A stretch of 64,000 nt of DNA from Chromobacterium aquaticum (GCF_021129195.1 NZ_JAJOHW010000053.1:1-64000), one strand, 5' to 3'; positions 26,092 through 35,211 are shown, counted from the first letter of the stretch. The notes: generated by a model from the sequence alone, not told the origin. Made by a program: numbers and translations.

Positions 26092-26439
26092 TCAGCGTGC
26101 GGCCACCAGCTTGATTTCCACCTTCCAGGCCGGGTTGGCCAGCTTGGCTTCCACCGTGGCGCGCGCCGGCACATTGCCGGCCGGCACCCAGGCGTCCCAG
26201 GCGGCGTTCATCGCATCGTAGTCAGCGAGATGGGCCAGGAAGATGGTGACATCGACGATCTTGCTCTTGTCCGAATCCAGCTCCGCCAACAGCGCGTCGA
26301 TCTGGCCCAGCACGTTCTCGGTTTGCGCCTTGGCATCGGCCTCGGTGTTTTCCGGCACCTGGCCAGCCAGGAAGATCAAGCCATTGGTGACCACGGCTTC
26401 GGCCAGACGCGCGCCCTGCTTGTGACGATAAATGCTCAT
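26092..26439 (-). CDS. RidA/YER057c/UK114 family protein
   Basis: A 115-residue trimeric RidA-family protein. These deaminate reactive enamine/imine intermediates made by PLP enzymes. The fold elements AVVTNGLIFLAGQVPE and a C-terminal VEAKLANPAWKVEIKLVAAR are present; the catalytic Arg of true RidA (in ...RxxVxV) is seen only as PARATVEAKL, so the exact subgroup is uncertain. It lies beside PLP-dependent transsulfuration genes on the same strand, which fits a housekeeping role for their by-products. Confidence 0.88.
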   Translation of the reverse strand: MSIYRHKQGARLAEAVVTNGLIFLAGQVPENTEADAKAQTENVLGQIDALLAELDSDKSKIVDVTIFLAHLADYDAMNAAWDAWVPAGNVPARATVEAKLANPAWKVEIKLVAAR

Positions 26440-26497
26440 GCGACTCCCCTTCTGTGTGTATCGAAGCGATGACGGAATTCTAACCCGGCGCCGCCGG

Positions 26498-27643
26498 CTA
26501 TTGCCATGCCTGGCGCAAGTCCTCGATCAGCGCCGCTTCGCCCTCTATGCCCACCGACAGGCGGATCAGATTGTCGGCAATGCCCAGCGCGCGCCGGCGC
26601 TCGGCCGGAATAGACGCATGCGTCATCGCCGCCGGCAGGCACACCAGGCTCTCGACGCCGCCCAGGCTCTCCGCCAGCGTGAACAGCTTCAGCCGCGCCA
26701 GCACCCGCCGCGTCTCTTCGGCGTCGCCTTTCAGATAGAAGGACACCACGCCGCCGTAGCCCCGCATCTGGCTGCGCGCCAGTTCATGCTGCGGATGGCT
26801 GGTCAGGCCCGGATACAAGACCCGCTCCACCTGCGGCTGGCTTTCCAGCCAGCGCGCCACCGCCAGCGCATTGCTGTTGTGACGTTCTATTCGCAAGGCC
26901 AGCGTGCGCAGGCCGCGCAGCACCAGGAAGCTGGCGAACGGGTCCAGCACCGCGCCCACCGCGTTGTGCAGGAAGGCCAGCCGCTCGGCCAGCTCCGGCC
27001 GCTGGCGGCTGACCACCGCGGCGCCGGCGATCACGTCGGAATGGCCATTCAGGTATTTGGTGGCGGAATGCACCACGATGTCGAAGCCGAAGGCCAGCGG
27101 GCGCTGCACCACCGGCGAGGCGAAGGTATTGTCCGCCACCGTGATCAGGCCGTGCCGTCGCCCCAAATCGGCCACCGCAGCCAGGTCCACCAGTTGGTTC
27201 AGCGGGTTGGACGGGGTTTCCACCCAGATCATGCGGGTGTTCGGCCGGATCTCCGCCTGCAAGGCGGCGAGATCTTCCGACGCCACATAGCTGATCTCCA
27301 GCTGCGCGCTTTGCTTGCGCACCTGCTCGAACAAGCGGTAGGTACCGCCGTACAGATCGTTGACCGCGATCAGATGGCTGCCGGCCGGCAGCAACTCCAG
27401 CACCGTGGCGATGGCCGCCAGGCCGGACGGAAAGGCGTAGCCTCGCACGCCGTCTTCCAGCTCGGCCAAGGCGCGCTCCAATGCCTCGCGCGTCGGGTTC
27501 TGCGAGCGGGAATACTCGTAGCCGCTATGCTCGCCCGGCGCGTGCTGCCGGTAGGTGGAGGTGGCGTAAATGGGTGGAATCACCGCGCCGAACGCATCCT
27601 GGTGCAGGCCGGCGGTGATGGACAAAGTATTGAAATCAGTCAT
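26498..27643 (-). CDS. Cystathionine gamma-lyase/gamma-synthase family PLP enzyme
   Basis: A 381-residue Cys/Met-metabolism PLP enzyme. The PLP lysine is Lys196 in SATKYLNGHSD, with the usual DLYGGTYRL and ETPSNP substrate/cofactor segments. In this operon, directly after a cystathionine beta-synthase, it most likely cleaves cystathionine to cysteine, 2-oxobutyrate and ammonia. The sequence alone does not exclude gamma-synthase. The start ATG has GAGAAAAG upstream; a long in-frame N-terminal extension overlaps the CBS gene and is rejected. Confidence 0.9.
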   Translation of the reverse strand: MTDFNTLSITAGLHQDAFGAVIPPIYATSTYRQHAPGEHSGYEYSRSQNPTREALERALAELEDGVRGYAFPSGLAAIATVLELLPAGSHLIAVNDLYGGTYRLFEQVRKQSAQLEISYVASEDLAALQAEIRPNTRMIWVETPSNPLNQLVDLAAVADLGRRHGLITVADNTFASPVVQRPLAFGFDIVVHSATKYLNGHSDVIAGAAVVSRQRPELAERLAFLHNAVGAVLDPFASFLVLRGLRTLALRIERHNSNALAVARWLESQPQVERVLYPGLTSHPQHELARSQMRGYGGVVSFYLKGDAEETRRVLARLKLFTLAESLGGVESLVCLPAAMTHASIPAERRRALGIADNLIRLSVGIEGEAALIEDLRQAWQ

Positions 27644-27702
27644 GGTCTTTTCTCGCAATGCGGATGGCCGGTCCCGCTTGGACCGGCCTGGATCGAGTGG
27701 AG

Positions 27703-29079
27703 CTAAATGGAACGCGAGCGCGGCTGGCGGCGCCAGAACGCCAGCAGATCGGCCTGGGTGATCAGGCCCAGATAGCGCTCGCCGTCCACCATCAGCGCGA
27801 CATGGCCATCGTTGAAAATATGCAGCAAGTCCTGCAGCGAGGCCTGCGGCGACAGGGTGCGCACTTCGCTGGTCATCGCGCTGCGCACGTTCTGGCGGAA
27901 GTTCTCCGGTTCGCCGTGCACCGACAGCAACAGATCCCATTCGTCCAGGATGCCGACCACCTTGTCGTCGGCCAGCACCGGCAGCTGCGATACATCGTGC
28001 AAGCGCATGCGCTGGTAGACCACGTTCAAGGGCTCGTCCGGGTGGCAGGAGACGGTGCTGCCGTCGGCGTGACGGCGCACGATCAGATCGGTCAGATCGC
28101 CCAGCCGCGGCAGTTCCACCAGGCCGTTGTCCACCAGCCAGTCATCGTTGTACATCTTGGACAGATACTTGTTGCCGCTGTCGCACACCAGCGTCACCAC
28201 GCGCTTGGGCGTGGTCTGGGCGCGGCAATAGCGCAAGGCCGCCGCCAGCAGCGCGCCGGACGAGGAACCGGCCAGAATGCCCTCCCGGCTCAGCAGCAGG
28301 CGGGCGCTGTCGAAGCTTTCCTGGTCGCTGATGCGGTAGGCGCGCTTGACCAGGCTGAAATCGGTCTGCGGCGGGATGAAGTCCTCGCCTATGCCTTCGA
28401 TCAGCCAGCTGCCGGCCTCGCCGTGACGGCCGGTCTCGACATGATCGGCCAGCACCGAGCCCACCGGGTCCGCCAGCACGATTTCCAGTTGCGGCGCCTC
28501 GCGGCCGAAGAAACGGGTCAGCCCGGTCAGCGTGCCGCTGGAGCCGACGCCCACCACCACCGCGTCCAGTTCGTGGTTCATTTGCGCCCAGATTTCCGGC
28601 GCGGTACCGATTTCATGCGCCAGCGGGTTGGCCGGATTGTTGAACTGGTCGATGTAGTAAGCGCCCGGCGTGTCCTTGGCGATGCGCGCGGCCAGGTCCT
28701 GGTAATACTCCGGGTGCCCCTTGCCCACGTCGGAACGGGTCAACACCACCTCCGCGCCCAGCGCCTGCAGGTGCAAAATCTTCTCGCGGCTCATCTTGTC
28801 CGGCACCACCAGCACCAGGCGATAGCCCTTTTGCGCGGCCACCAAGGCCAGGCCCAGGCCGGTATTGCCGGCGGTGGCCTCGACGATGGTGCCGCCCGGT
28901 CGCAGCTTGCCTTCGCTTTCGGCCGCGGCAATCATGGACAGCGCCACCCGGTCCTTGATCGAGCCGCCGGGATTGTGGCTTTCCAGTTTCAGATACAACT
29001 CGCACAGGCCGGTGTCCAGATGCGCCACCCTCACCAGCGGCGTATTGCCGATCAAGGACAGAACGGATTGGTCTTGCAT
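27703..29079 (-). CDS. Cystathionine beta-synthase with CBS domain pair
   Basis: A 458-residue enzyme that joins homocysteine and serine to cystathionine. The PLP-fold catalytic domain has Lys42 in NPGGSIKDR, the EATAGNTG loop and the phosphate-binding GVGSSGTLTG. From about residue 335 it has two CBS domains (LPVLADDKVVGILDEWDLL and ALMVDGERYLGLI), expected to sense adenosyl ligands such as SAM. It has no N-terminal heme domain. It is the middle gene of methyltransferase-CBS-CGL, 59 bp before the CGL gene, and starts after TAGGAGATTTCAAT. Confidence 0.93.
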   Translation of the reverse strand: MQDQSVLSLIGNTPLVRVAHLDTGLCELYLKLESHNPGGSIKDRVALSMIAAAESEGKLRPGGTIVEATAGNTGLGLALVAAQKGYRLVLVVPDKMSREKILHLQALGAEVVLTRSDVGKGHPEYYQDLAARIAKDTPGAYYIDQFNNPANPLAHEIGTAPEIWAQMNHELDAVVVGVGSSGTLTGLTRFFGREAPQLEIVLADPVGSVLADHVETGRHGEAGSWLIEGIGEDFIPPQTDFSLVKRAYRISDQESFDSARLLLSREGILAGSSSGALLAAALRYCRAQTTPKRVVTLVCDSGNKYLSKMYNDDWLVDNGLVELPRLGDLTDLIVRRHADGSTVSCHPDEPLNVVYQRMRLHDVSQLPVLADDKVVGILDEWDLLLSVHGEPENFRQNVRSAMTSEVRTLSPQASLQDLLHIFNDGHVALMVDGERYLGLITQADLLAFWRRQPRSRSI

Positions 29080-29157
29080 ATTGAAATCTCCTAGCTACAA
29101 CATATAAATATTGTTTTTAAAAACTTTTTGTTATATTGAAACTAAAAAAATTCCGCC

Positions 29158-30000
29158 TCACACCACGGCGGTCGCCTGCAGAAAACTATAGAAAAACACC
29201 AGCTCCGGATTGCTGCGCAGCTGCCTCAACTCCCGCGTCATCGCCGCCACCAGCGCCGCGTCCACCCGCCCCGCCTCGATCAGTTGATCCGCCGCCGACA
29301 GCAGCAGCTCGGTCCAATAGTCCAGCACCTGCTGGCGGCGATGCGGGTCGCGGCTGTCCAGATGCCAGGTCTTGACCTGGGTTTCCACATGACGGAAGCC
29401 CAGCCGCAGCAGCATATTGCCCAGCTTGGCGCCGACGAAGGGATCGCCGCCCACCGCCAGTTGGTGATCATTGAAAGCCAGCCAGTACTGCTGCAGATTC
29501 GCGGAATAAGGCGATAGAAAGAAGGAGGCGTTCATCGCCTCGGTGGCGTATAGCCGCGCACCCGGCTTCAGCACGCGGCGTACCTCGGCCAGCACTCGTT
29601 CCGGCGACAGCACGTGCTCCAGCACCCAGCACAGGAAGGCGGCGTCGAAGCTGGCCGGCTGGAAATCCAGGTCCTCGGCGTCCATATGCAACAGCCGGGC
29701 ACGGTCCTGCCACGGGCTGCCCTGCAGGCGCTGCCGCGCCACCGCCAGCTGGCGTTGGCTGAAGTCGACGCCGGTCACTTCCAGATCGGGATAGCGCCGC
29801 AGCAGGATCTCGGTCTGCGCACCAACGCCGCAGCCCACTTCCAGCAACTGGCCGACGCCGGAGAAATCGATGTCTCGATACACCACGGACTCGGAGAAAC
29901 GCGCCTGACGCACTAGGCGCGCCTGCTCGCTAGCGGAAAAACCATGAATATAGGGCAGCTCGCTCGCCCCGTCGGTCAATTGCAATGTGGCCATGTTCAT
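29158..30000 (-). CDS. Class I SAM-dependent methyltransferase
   Basis: A 280-residue cytoplasmic methyltransferase. Motif I is LLEVGCGVGAQTE (about 51-63), followed by the acidic end VTGVDFSQ and the post-I/II region HMDAEDLDFQPASFDAAFLCWVL. It is first in an operon with CBS and CGL. Its by-product SAH gives homocysteine, which those enzymes convert to cysteine. The substrate is unknown. There is an ATG two codons later that could be the true start. Confidence 0.85.
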   Translation of the reverse strand: MNMATLQLTDGASELPYIHGFSASEQARLVRQARFSESVVYRDIDFSGVGQLLEVGCGVGAQTEILLRRYPDLEVTGVDFSQRQLAVARQRLQGSPWQDRARLLHMDAEDLDFQPASFDAAFLCWVLEHVLSPERVLAEVRRVLKPGARLYATEAMNASFFLSPYSANLQQYWLAFNDHQLAVGGDPFVGAKLGNMLLRLGFRHVETQVKTWHLDSRDPHRRQQVLDYWTELLLSAADQLIEAGRVDAALVAAMTRELRQLRSNPELVFFYSFLQATAVV

Positions 30001-30114
30001 CTCACGATTTACATCAACATCGCCGCATTATATTCCCAATCATTATTAAAAATATAAATTTTATTTCTTATTTTTATATAAAGAACAAATCTAATCTCCG
30101 CTAACGCCAAATGC

Positions 30115-30142
30115 AAAAAACCCGCAGCACGCTGCGGGTTTC
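30115..30142 (-). terminator. Terminator of the desaturase gene
   Basis: On the minus strand AACCCGCAGC, a 3-nt loop and the inverse GCTGCGGGTT are followed by T4, 20 bases after the stop. Confidence 0.85.
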
Positions 30143-30161
30143 GGCTTAGCCTGGAACAGGC

Positions 30162-31343
30162 TTAAAGCATCGCGGATTGGCGCAAGCTCATGGAGAAACG
30201 CTGCAGCGCGGCAATGCCGGAAGCTTCGGCGCGATTGCACCAGTCCTGCAATTCCTTCAACAGCTGCTCGCGGCTCAGCGTGGAACGTTCCCACAAACGG
30301 GTCAATTCCTGGCGCATGGAGTAGACCGTGGCCAGCACCTGGCTATGCTCCAGCAAGGTGGCCAGCTGCATGCGCTCGGTTTCCGGCGTGTCCTTGGCGT
30401 CCTGCTTCAGCCACACCTTCATCTTGCGGCTCAGCTTGCTGCCGGAAAAGTCCGGCAGATTGATCTTGTCCAGCTCGCCGCGATACACCTCTTTCAGCTC
30501 GCGCGCATAGCGCGAAGCGATGGCGTAGCGGTTGGAGATGATGGCCTGCAAATGCTCCAGGTCCAGTTGCGGGCGCGACGCGTCCTCGGCCAGCCGCGGC
30601 GCCACCTTGCGCACCTTGGCCAGGCCCAGGATTTCCAGAATGCGGATATACATCCAGCCGATGTCGAACTCGTACCATTTATACGACAGCTTGGCCGAGG
30701 TGCCAAAGGTATGGTGGTTGTTGTGCAATTCCTCGCCCCCCACCAGGATGCCCCAGGGGAAGATATTGGTGGACGCGTCCTCGTTCTCGAAATTGCGGTA
30801 GCCCCAGAAATGGCCGATGCCATTGATCACCCCGGCCGCCCAGAACGGAATCCACACCATCTGCACCGCCCAGATCGTCAGGCCGACGGGCCCGAACAGC
30901 ACCAGATTGATCAGCAGCATCAGCACGATGCCCTTGGCGCTGTGGCGGGTGTAGACATTACGCTCCAGCCAGTCGTCCGGCGTACCGTGACCGAACTTGT
31001 CCATGATGGACTGGTCCTTGCAGGCGCCGCGGTACAATTCCGCGCCTTCCCACAATACCTTCTTGATGCCCAGCACCTGCGGGCTGTGCGGGTCGTCCGC
31101 GGTCTCGCACTTGGCGTGGTGCTTGCGATGGATGGCCGCCCATTGCTTGGTGACCATGCCGGTGGTCAGCCACAGCCAGAACCGGAAGAAGTGGCTGGGA
31201 ATGGGATGCAGATCGAGCGCGCGGTGCGCTTGGTGACGATGCAGGAAGATGGTGACCGATGCGATGGTGATGTGGGTCAGCACCAAGGCCACCACGATAT
31301 AGCCCCACCACGGGAGGTCTAGCACGCCGTTTATCCAATTCAT
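30162..31343 (-). CDS. desA: Delta-9 acyl-lipid/acyl-CoA desaturase (DesA-type)
   Basis: A 393-residue integral membrane di-iron desaturase. The three histidine boxes are intact: HRHQAH (near 36), HRKHH (near 73) and HNNHH (near 207). The hydrophobic segments around them give the usual four-span topology. The C-terminal 150 residues are a charged helical extension ending in DWCNRAEASGIAALQRF, which resembles the tail of ISL3-family transposases as well as the Pseudomonas DesA C-terminus. It introduces a cis double bond into membrane acyl chains, probably in response to cold or low oxygen demand. It has its own promoter and terminator. Confidence 0.9.
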   Translation of the reverse strand: MNWINGVLDLPWWGYIVVALVLTHITIASVTIFLHRHQAHRALDLHPIPSHFFRFWLWLTTGMVTKQWAAIHRKHHAKCETADDPHSPQVLGIKKVLWEGAELYRGACKDQSIMDKFGHGTPDDWLERNVYTRHSAKGIVLMLLINLVLFGPVGLTIWAVQMVWIPFWAAGVINGIGHFWGYRNFENEDASTNIFPWGILVGGEELHNNHHTFGTSAKLSYKWYEFDIGWMYIRILEILGLAKVRKVAPRLAEDASRPQLDLEHLQAIISNRYAIASRYARELKEVYRGELDKINLPDFSGSKLSRKMKVWLKQDAKDTPETERMQLATLLEHSQVLATVYSMRQELTRLWERSTLSREQLLKELQDWCNRAEASGIAALQRFSMSLRQSAML

Positions 31344-31385
31344 GTACTAATCGCGCCTCGTAAAGCAATCTAGAAGAAAGACTCT

Positions 31386-31414
31386 ATTCTATACAAGCGG
31401 CCTGCCGATGTCAG
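31386..31414 (-). promoter_or_regulatory. Promoter of the desaturase gene
   Basis: On the minus strand CTGACA and TAGAAT are separated by 17 bp, about 43 bp before the start codon. Confidence 0.6.
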
Positions 31415-31565
31415 ACCGTTTTGCTGTTGCGCCGGCAAGCCGCCGCCGCAAACGCCAAACTTGGACCCCGCCGACGCCCCCCGGTTCACGCGCCGGCAGT
31501 AACGCAAGCAGCAGGCGATGGTGTACCATAGGGCCTCATTCCATCCTAGTTAAGAAAAAGCGCTA

Positions 31566-33158
31566 GTGTTGCCAAATCGTCGTCTGATCATTGCCGGCGC
31601 CACCCTCGGTGGCCTGTTCGTTCTGTATGGAGGCGCGACCCTGTGGGCCGGCGTCAAGGCGGAGCAGACCTTGCAGGAACAGCACAAGATGCTGGCCGAC
31701 CTGCCGCTGTTCAAAGTCAAATCCCACAGTTATCAACGCGGCTGGTTCTCTTCCACGGAAACCACCGAGCTGGTGTTCAACCGCCATTTGTCCGGCCCGT
31801 ATGAAAACATGCTGCCCGACAATGTGAAGCCCTTGCTGAACGCCACCATCAAGTTCACCAACCACGTCAAGCACGGCCCCTTCCCCGGCATCGGCGATTT
31901 CGACTTCCGCCCGGGCCGCGCGCTGGTGCGCACCGAGTTCGCGATGAGCGACTCCACCCGCAAGACGCTGGCCAGCTTCTTCGGCGACAAGGAACCCATC
32001 ACCATCGTCAACCGCCTGGGCTTTGGCGGCGGCGGCGAGCTAGGCGTCACGGTGCCGGCCTTCGACTATGAAGAAGCGCTGTCCGGCGTGAAGATGAAAT
32101 GGAAGGGCTTCGACCTCAAGCTCGACTACGCCGACGGCTACAAGGAATACAAGACCGAGGCGCTGTCGCCCGGCTTCCTGCTGGAAGCCGCCAGCAAGGG
32201 CAGCATCGCCTTCGATGGCGTGCGCTACCTGTCCGACATCCGCCCCGGCAACACCGGCGTCAAGCTGGGCACCAGCGAATTGACCGTGGGCAACGTCCGC
32301 CTCAATTCGCGCGAAAGCGTGCCCTACAGCATCAAGCTGAACGAACTGGTCTATTTGATGACCCGCGTGCGCATCGGCGAATTCATCAATCCGTCCGGCG
32401 AGTTCAAGCCGTCCGCGGTGACCTTGAAGGACTTCCGCTACCAGATCGTCACCAGCGAGCAGGACGACTACGTCAATACCCGCGGCAAGCTGAACTTCGC
32501 CGAGTTCAACTTCAACGACCACCGCTACGGCCCGATGCGGCTGGACATCTCCGCCAATCACCTGCATGGCCCCACCCTGGTCAAGCTGGACCAGGCCATA
32601 GGCCAGATCCCGTTCGAAGGCGTGGACCCGGCGCTGCTGCGCAAGCAATACATCGATACCATCAAGAAGAATGGCATCCCGCTGCTGCAGAACGATCCCA
32701 AAGTGGTGATCAACGAGTTCTATCTCAAGATGCCGAGCGGCGAAGCCAAGCTGGAAGGCAGCCTGGGCGTCAAGGGCCTGCAGCCGGCCGACCTCAACGA
32801 CGCATCGCAATTCCTCAAGCGCTTTGACGTGGACGCCAAGCTCAGCCTGCCGCGCCAGACGCTGGAAGACCTGGTGATCGCTCAGGCGCGCACGCTGTTC
32901 ACCGTCGACCAAAGCGCCGAGGACCAGCCGAACATGAAGGAAGTGGAAGACCTGGCCAAGAACCTGCTGGACAGCCAGTTGGCGCAGTGGAAGAGCGAGC
33001 AGTACATCGTCGAGGACAAGGGCCAGATCAACACCGAGCTCAACTACGGTGCCGGCGTGCTGACCATCAACAAGAAAAAGGTGGCGCTGCCCTGGGAGGA
33101 AATCGACCTGGAGCCGCCGCACGACGCGTCTCAGCCTGCCACGACGCAGAAGAAATAA
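31566..33158 (+). CDS. DUF945 (YdgA-like) protein
   Basis: A 530-residue protein of the DUF945/YdgA family, with one N-terminal membrane helix (LIIAGATLGGLFVLYGGATLWA) and a large periplasmic region of repeating beta-strands. E. coli YdgA is a periplasm-facing inner-membrane protein of unclear function. The start is GTG followed by TTG, with AAGAAAAAG upstream; the exact start is moderately uncertain. Single gene closed by a bidirectional terminator. Confidence 0.85.
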   Translation: MLPNRRLIIAGATLGGLFVLYGGATLWAGVKAEQTLQEQHKMLADLPLFKVKSHSYQRGWFSSTETTELVFNRHLSGPYENMLPDNVKPLLNATIKFTNHVKHGPFPGIGDFDFRPGRALVRTEFAMSDSTRKTLASFFGDKEPITIVNRLGFGGGGELGVTVPAFDYEEALSGVKMKWKGFDLKLDYADGYKEYKTEALSPGFLLEAASKGSIAFDGVRYLSDIRPGNTGVKLGTSELTVGNVRLNSRESVPYSIKLNELVYLMTRVRIGEFINPSGEFKPSAVTLKDFRYQIVTSEQDDYVNTRGKLNFAEFNFNDHRYGPMRLDISANHLHGPTLVKLDQAIGQIPFEGVDPALLRKQYIDTIKKNGIPLLQNDPKVVINEFYLKMPSGEAKLEGSLGVKGLQPADLNDASQFLKRFDVDAKLSLPRQTLEDLVIAQARTLFTVDQSAEDQPNMKEVEDLAKNLLDSQLAQWKSEQYIVEDKGQINTELNYGAGVLTINKKKVALPWEEIDLEPPHDASQPATTQKK

Positions 33159-33176
33159 CGACGCGCTCGCCATGTG

Positions 33177-33206
33177 AAAAGGGCTGTCTCGCGACAGCCC
33201 TTTTTC
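33177..33206. terminator. Bidirectional terminator between DUF945 gene and bfr
   Basis: A stem AAAAGGGCTGTC/GACAGCCCTTTTT with a 4-nt loop has A and T tracts on both sides, serving both convergent genes. Confidence 0.88.
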
Positions 33207-33238
33207 TTTGCCGACCAGTGCGGGCCTCAGCTCGACAC

Positions 33239-33715
33239 TCAGTCCTCGTCGTGCATCTGGCTTTGCAGATAATTCTGCAGGCCAACGCTTTCAATCAGGC
33301 TCAACTGCGTTTCCAGCCAATCCACGTGCTCTTCCTCGCTCTCCAGGATGTCTTCCAGCAGGTCGCGGGTCACGTAGTCCTTGGCGCTCTCACAGTAGGC
33401 GATGGCTTCGCGCAATACCGGCAGCGCGTCCATTTCCAGCTTCAGATCGCACTCCAGCATTTCCTTCGGATTCTCGCCGATATGCAGCTTGCCCAAGTCT
33501 TGCAGATTCGGCAGCCCTTCCAGAAACAATACGCGCTCAATCAGCGCATCGGCGTGCTTCATCTCGTCGATGGACTCGTGATACTCGTGTTCGTTGAGTT
33601 TCTTCAAGCCCCAGTTCTTGTACATGCGGGCATGCAGAAAATACTGGTTGATCGCGGTCAGTTCGTTCTTGAGAATCTGGTTCAGGTATTTGATGACCTT
33701 TTTATCGCCTTGCAT
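33239..33715 (-). CDS. bfr: Bacterioferritin
   Basis: A 158-residue heme-containing iron-storage protein that forms 24-mers. All ferroxidase-centre residues are in place (Glu18, Glu51, His54, Glu94, Glu127, His130) and the heme ligand Met52 is present. The start ATG follows CCGGAGAG; an in-frame ATG ten codons earlier is rejected because it lengthens the conserved N-terminus MQGDKKVI. bfd lies upstream on the same strand, about 160 bp away. Confidence 0.97.
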   Translation of the reverse strand: MQGDKKVIKYLNQILKNELTAINQYFLHARMYKNWGLKKLNEHEYHESIDEMKHADALIERVLFLEGLPNLQDLGKLHIGENPKEMLECDLKLEMDALPVLREAIAYCESAKDYVTRDLLEDILESEEEHVDWLETQLSLIESVGLQNYLQSQMHDED

Positions 33716-33877
33716 CGCGCTCTCCGGAAGAAATGATTCTTCCATTATGACATAGCGCGCGCCAGTCTCAAGGCATCAAGGTCGAAAAGAGGATATGCGC
33801 GCCGCGAGAATACGGCGCGTGGGGATTTGCAGTCTGCCCGGCCTTGGCCGAGACTAAGCAGGAAACGAAGGATGAGA

Positions 33878-34078
33878 TCAAGCGGCGCTGCGCGCGGTCG
33901 AAGCCGGACCAAGCGCTTGAACAGCCTCCTTGCGAAGTTGATTGGCCATGCAGGCGCATTTGCCGCAATCGGTCGCCACGCCAAGCTCGCGGCTCAAATC
34001 GCACATGCGGGTGGCTCCGTTGTGCACCGCTTCGCGGATTTGCTTGTCAGTTACAGCATGGCACAGGCAAACGTACAT
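33878..34078 (-). CDS. bfd: Bacterioferritin-associated ferredoxin
   Basis: A 66-residue [2Fe-2S] protein that binds Bfr and reduces its core to release iron. The Bfd ligands are C4 and C6 (VCLCHAVTD) with C38 and C41 (DCGKCAC). Fur-like boxes lie 47-92 bp before its start, which fits induction under iron starvation. bfr follows downstream on the same strand but the 160-bp gap suggests separate control. Confidence 0.95.
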   Translation of the reverse strand: MYVCLCHAVTDKQIREAVHNGATRMCDLSRELGVATDCGKCACMANQLRKEAVQALGPASTARSAA

Positions 34079-34124
34079 GGCAGTTCCGGTGGTGTAATGT
34101 GGCGCGGGATTGCGTTAAAGTAAT

Positions 34125-34139
34125 CGAGAATCGTTATCA
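34125..34139. promoter_or_regulatory. Fur-like box 1 (bfd/nudJ intergenic)
   Basis: CGAGAAT-C-GTTATCA matches the 7-1-7 Fur consensus TGATAAT-N-ATTATCA at 11 of 14 positions. It lies between the divergent bfd and nudJ genes. Confidence 0.55.
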
Positions 34140-34155
34140 AGAATATAGATTCAAA

Positions 34156-34170
34156 CAAGAATCATTGTCA
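34156..34170. promoter_or_regulatory. Fur-like box 2 (bfd/nudJ intergenic)
   Basis: CAAGAAT-C-ATTGTCA matches the Fur 7-1-7 consensus at 10 of 14 positions, 31 bp (three helical turns) from box 1. Confidence 0.45.
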
Positions 34171-34187
34171 ACAAGAAAGCGCAGACC

Positions 34188-34640
34188 ATGACGCAGTGGA
34201 AACCAAATGCGACAGTTGCGGCAGTCATCGAACTGGACGGGCGCTACCTGATGGTGGAGGAAGTGACCAGCGACGGCATCTGCTTCAACCAGCCGGCCGG
34301 CCACCTGGAGTATGGCGAGACGCTGGAAGACGCGGTGAAGCGCGAGGTGCTGGAGGAAACCGGCTGGCACTTCCGCCCGCTGGGGCTGGTGGGCATCTAT
34401 CTGGTGGACCGCCCCAATAGCGACATCACTTATCTGCGCTTCGCCTTCTACGGCCACCCGCTACGACGCGAGGATTATCCGCGGCTGGACGACGGCATTC
34501 TGTCGGCGCAATGGCTGAGCCACGAGGAAATCGTCGCGCTGCGCGCGCAGCACCGCAGCCCGGTGGTGCAGCAGTGCCTGGACGATTTCCGCGCCGGCAA
34601 ACGCCACCCTCTGTCCATGATCCACCATCTGGGCCGCTAA
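34188..34640 (+). CDS. nudJ: Nudix phosphatase NudJ-like
   Basis: A 150-residue Nudix hydrolase. The Nudix box runs from Gly38 to Trp60 with Glu44, Arg52-Glu53, Glu56-Glu57 and Gly59 in the GX5EX7REUXEEXGU pattern. Genomic position beside mnmA, as in E. coli, supports NudJ, a phosphatase acting on nucleoside tri-/diphosphates and HMP-PP. It is first of a three-gene unit with a small exported protein and mnmA. Confidence 0.9.
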   Translation: MTQWKPNATVAAVIELDGRYLMVEEVTSDGICFNQPAGHLEYGETLEDAVKREVLEETGWHFRPLGLVGIYLVDRPNSDITYLRFAFYGHPLRREDYPRLDDGILSAQWLSHEEIVALRAQHRSPVVQQCLDDFRAGKRHPLSMIHHLGR

Positions 34641-34662
34641 GCGCCGCGGCCCCGGAGTCTGC

Positions 34663-35211
34663 ATGTCCTTGAGATTATTGTCTTTCCTATTGGCGCTGCT
34701 GGCCGGCCTCCCGTGGGCGGCACAAGCCAGCGCCATCAATATCTGCTACCATTACGGCTGCTCCAGACATGCCTACGTAGACATCCCCGCCGAGGCCGAT
34801 GCCTGGCTCGCCGCCCGCCTGTCCGCCGCCAACAGCCCGGAAACCGAACGTTCCGCCGTCAGCGACGCCGTCACCGCGCTTTATCACATCGCCGCGCGCA
34901 CGCTGCCGATCTGGCAGGACAAGGGCGGCAATTTCCGCGACGGGCCGGCCGAAGGCCGCATGGACTGCGTGGACCACAGCAGCAATGTCAGCACCTTCCT
35001 CACTTATCTGCAGGACCACGGCTGGCTGCAATACCACACGGTGGGCAAGCCGGCTTGGCGCGCGCCGCTATTGCTGGACCTGCACTACACCGCGGTGCTG
35101 CGCGACATGCTTTCCGGCCGGGATTGGGCGGTGGACAGCTGGTTCAAGGACTTTGGGCAAGCCCCGGTGGTGATTGCCCTCGATATTTGGATGGAAGGAT
35201 TTTCCCCGTGA
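34663..35211 (+). CDS. Exported protein with transglutaminase-like Cys-His-Asp pattern
   Basis: A 182-residue protein of unknown function with a Sec signal peptide ([17 protein letters not shown], cleavage near residue 22-24). Cys102 in MDCVDHSSN, His141 in DLHYTAV and Asp158 in WAVDSWF have the order and surrounding residues seen in transglutaminase-like/BTLCP cysteine hydrolases. Cys28 and Cys33 may form a disulfide after export. GGAG lies before the start, and the stop codon overlaps the GTG of mnmA. The catalytic assignment is inference from three residues. Confidence 0.72.
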   Translation: MSLRLLSFLLALLAGLPWAAQASAINICYHYGCSRHAYVDIPAEADAWLAARLSAANSPETERSAVSDAVTALYHIAARTLPIWQDKGGNFRDGPAEGRMDCVDHSSNVSTFLTYLQDHGWLQYHTVGKPAWRAPLLLDLHYTAVLRDMLSGRDWAVDSWFKDFGQAPVVIALDIWMEGFSP

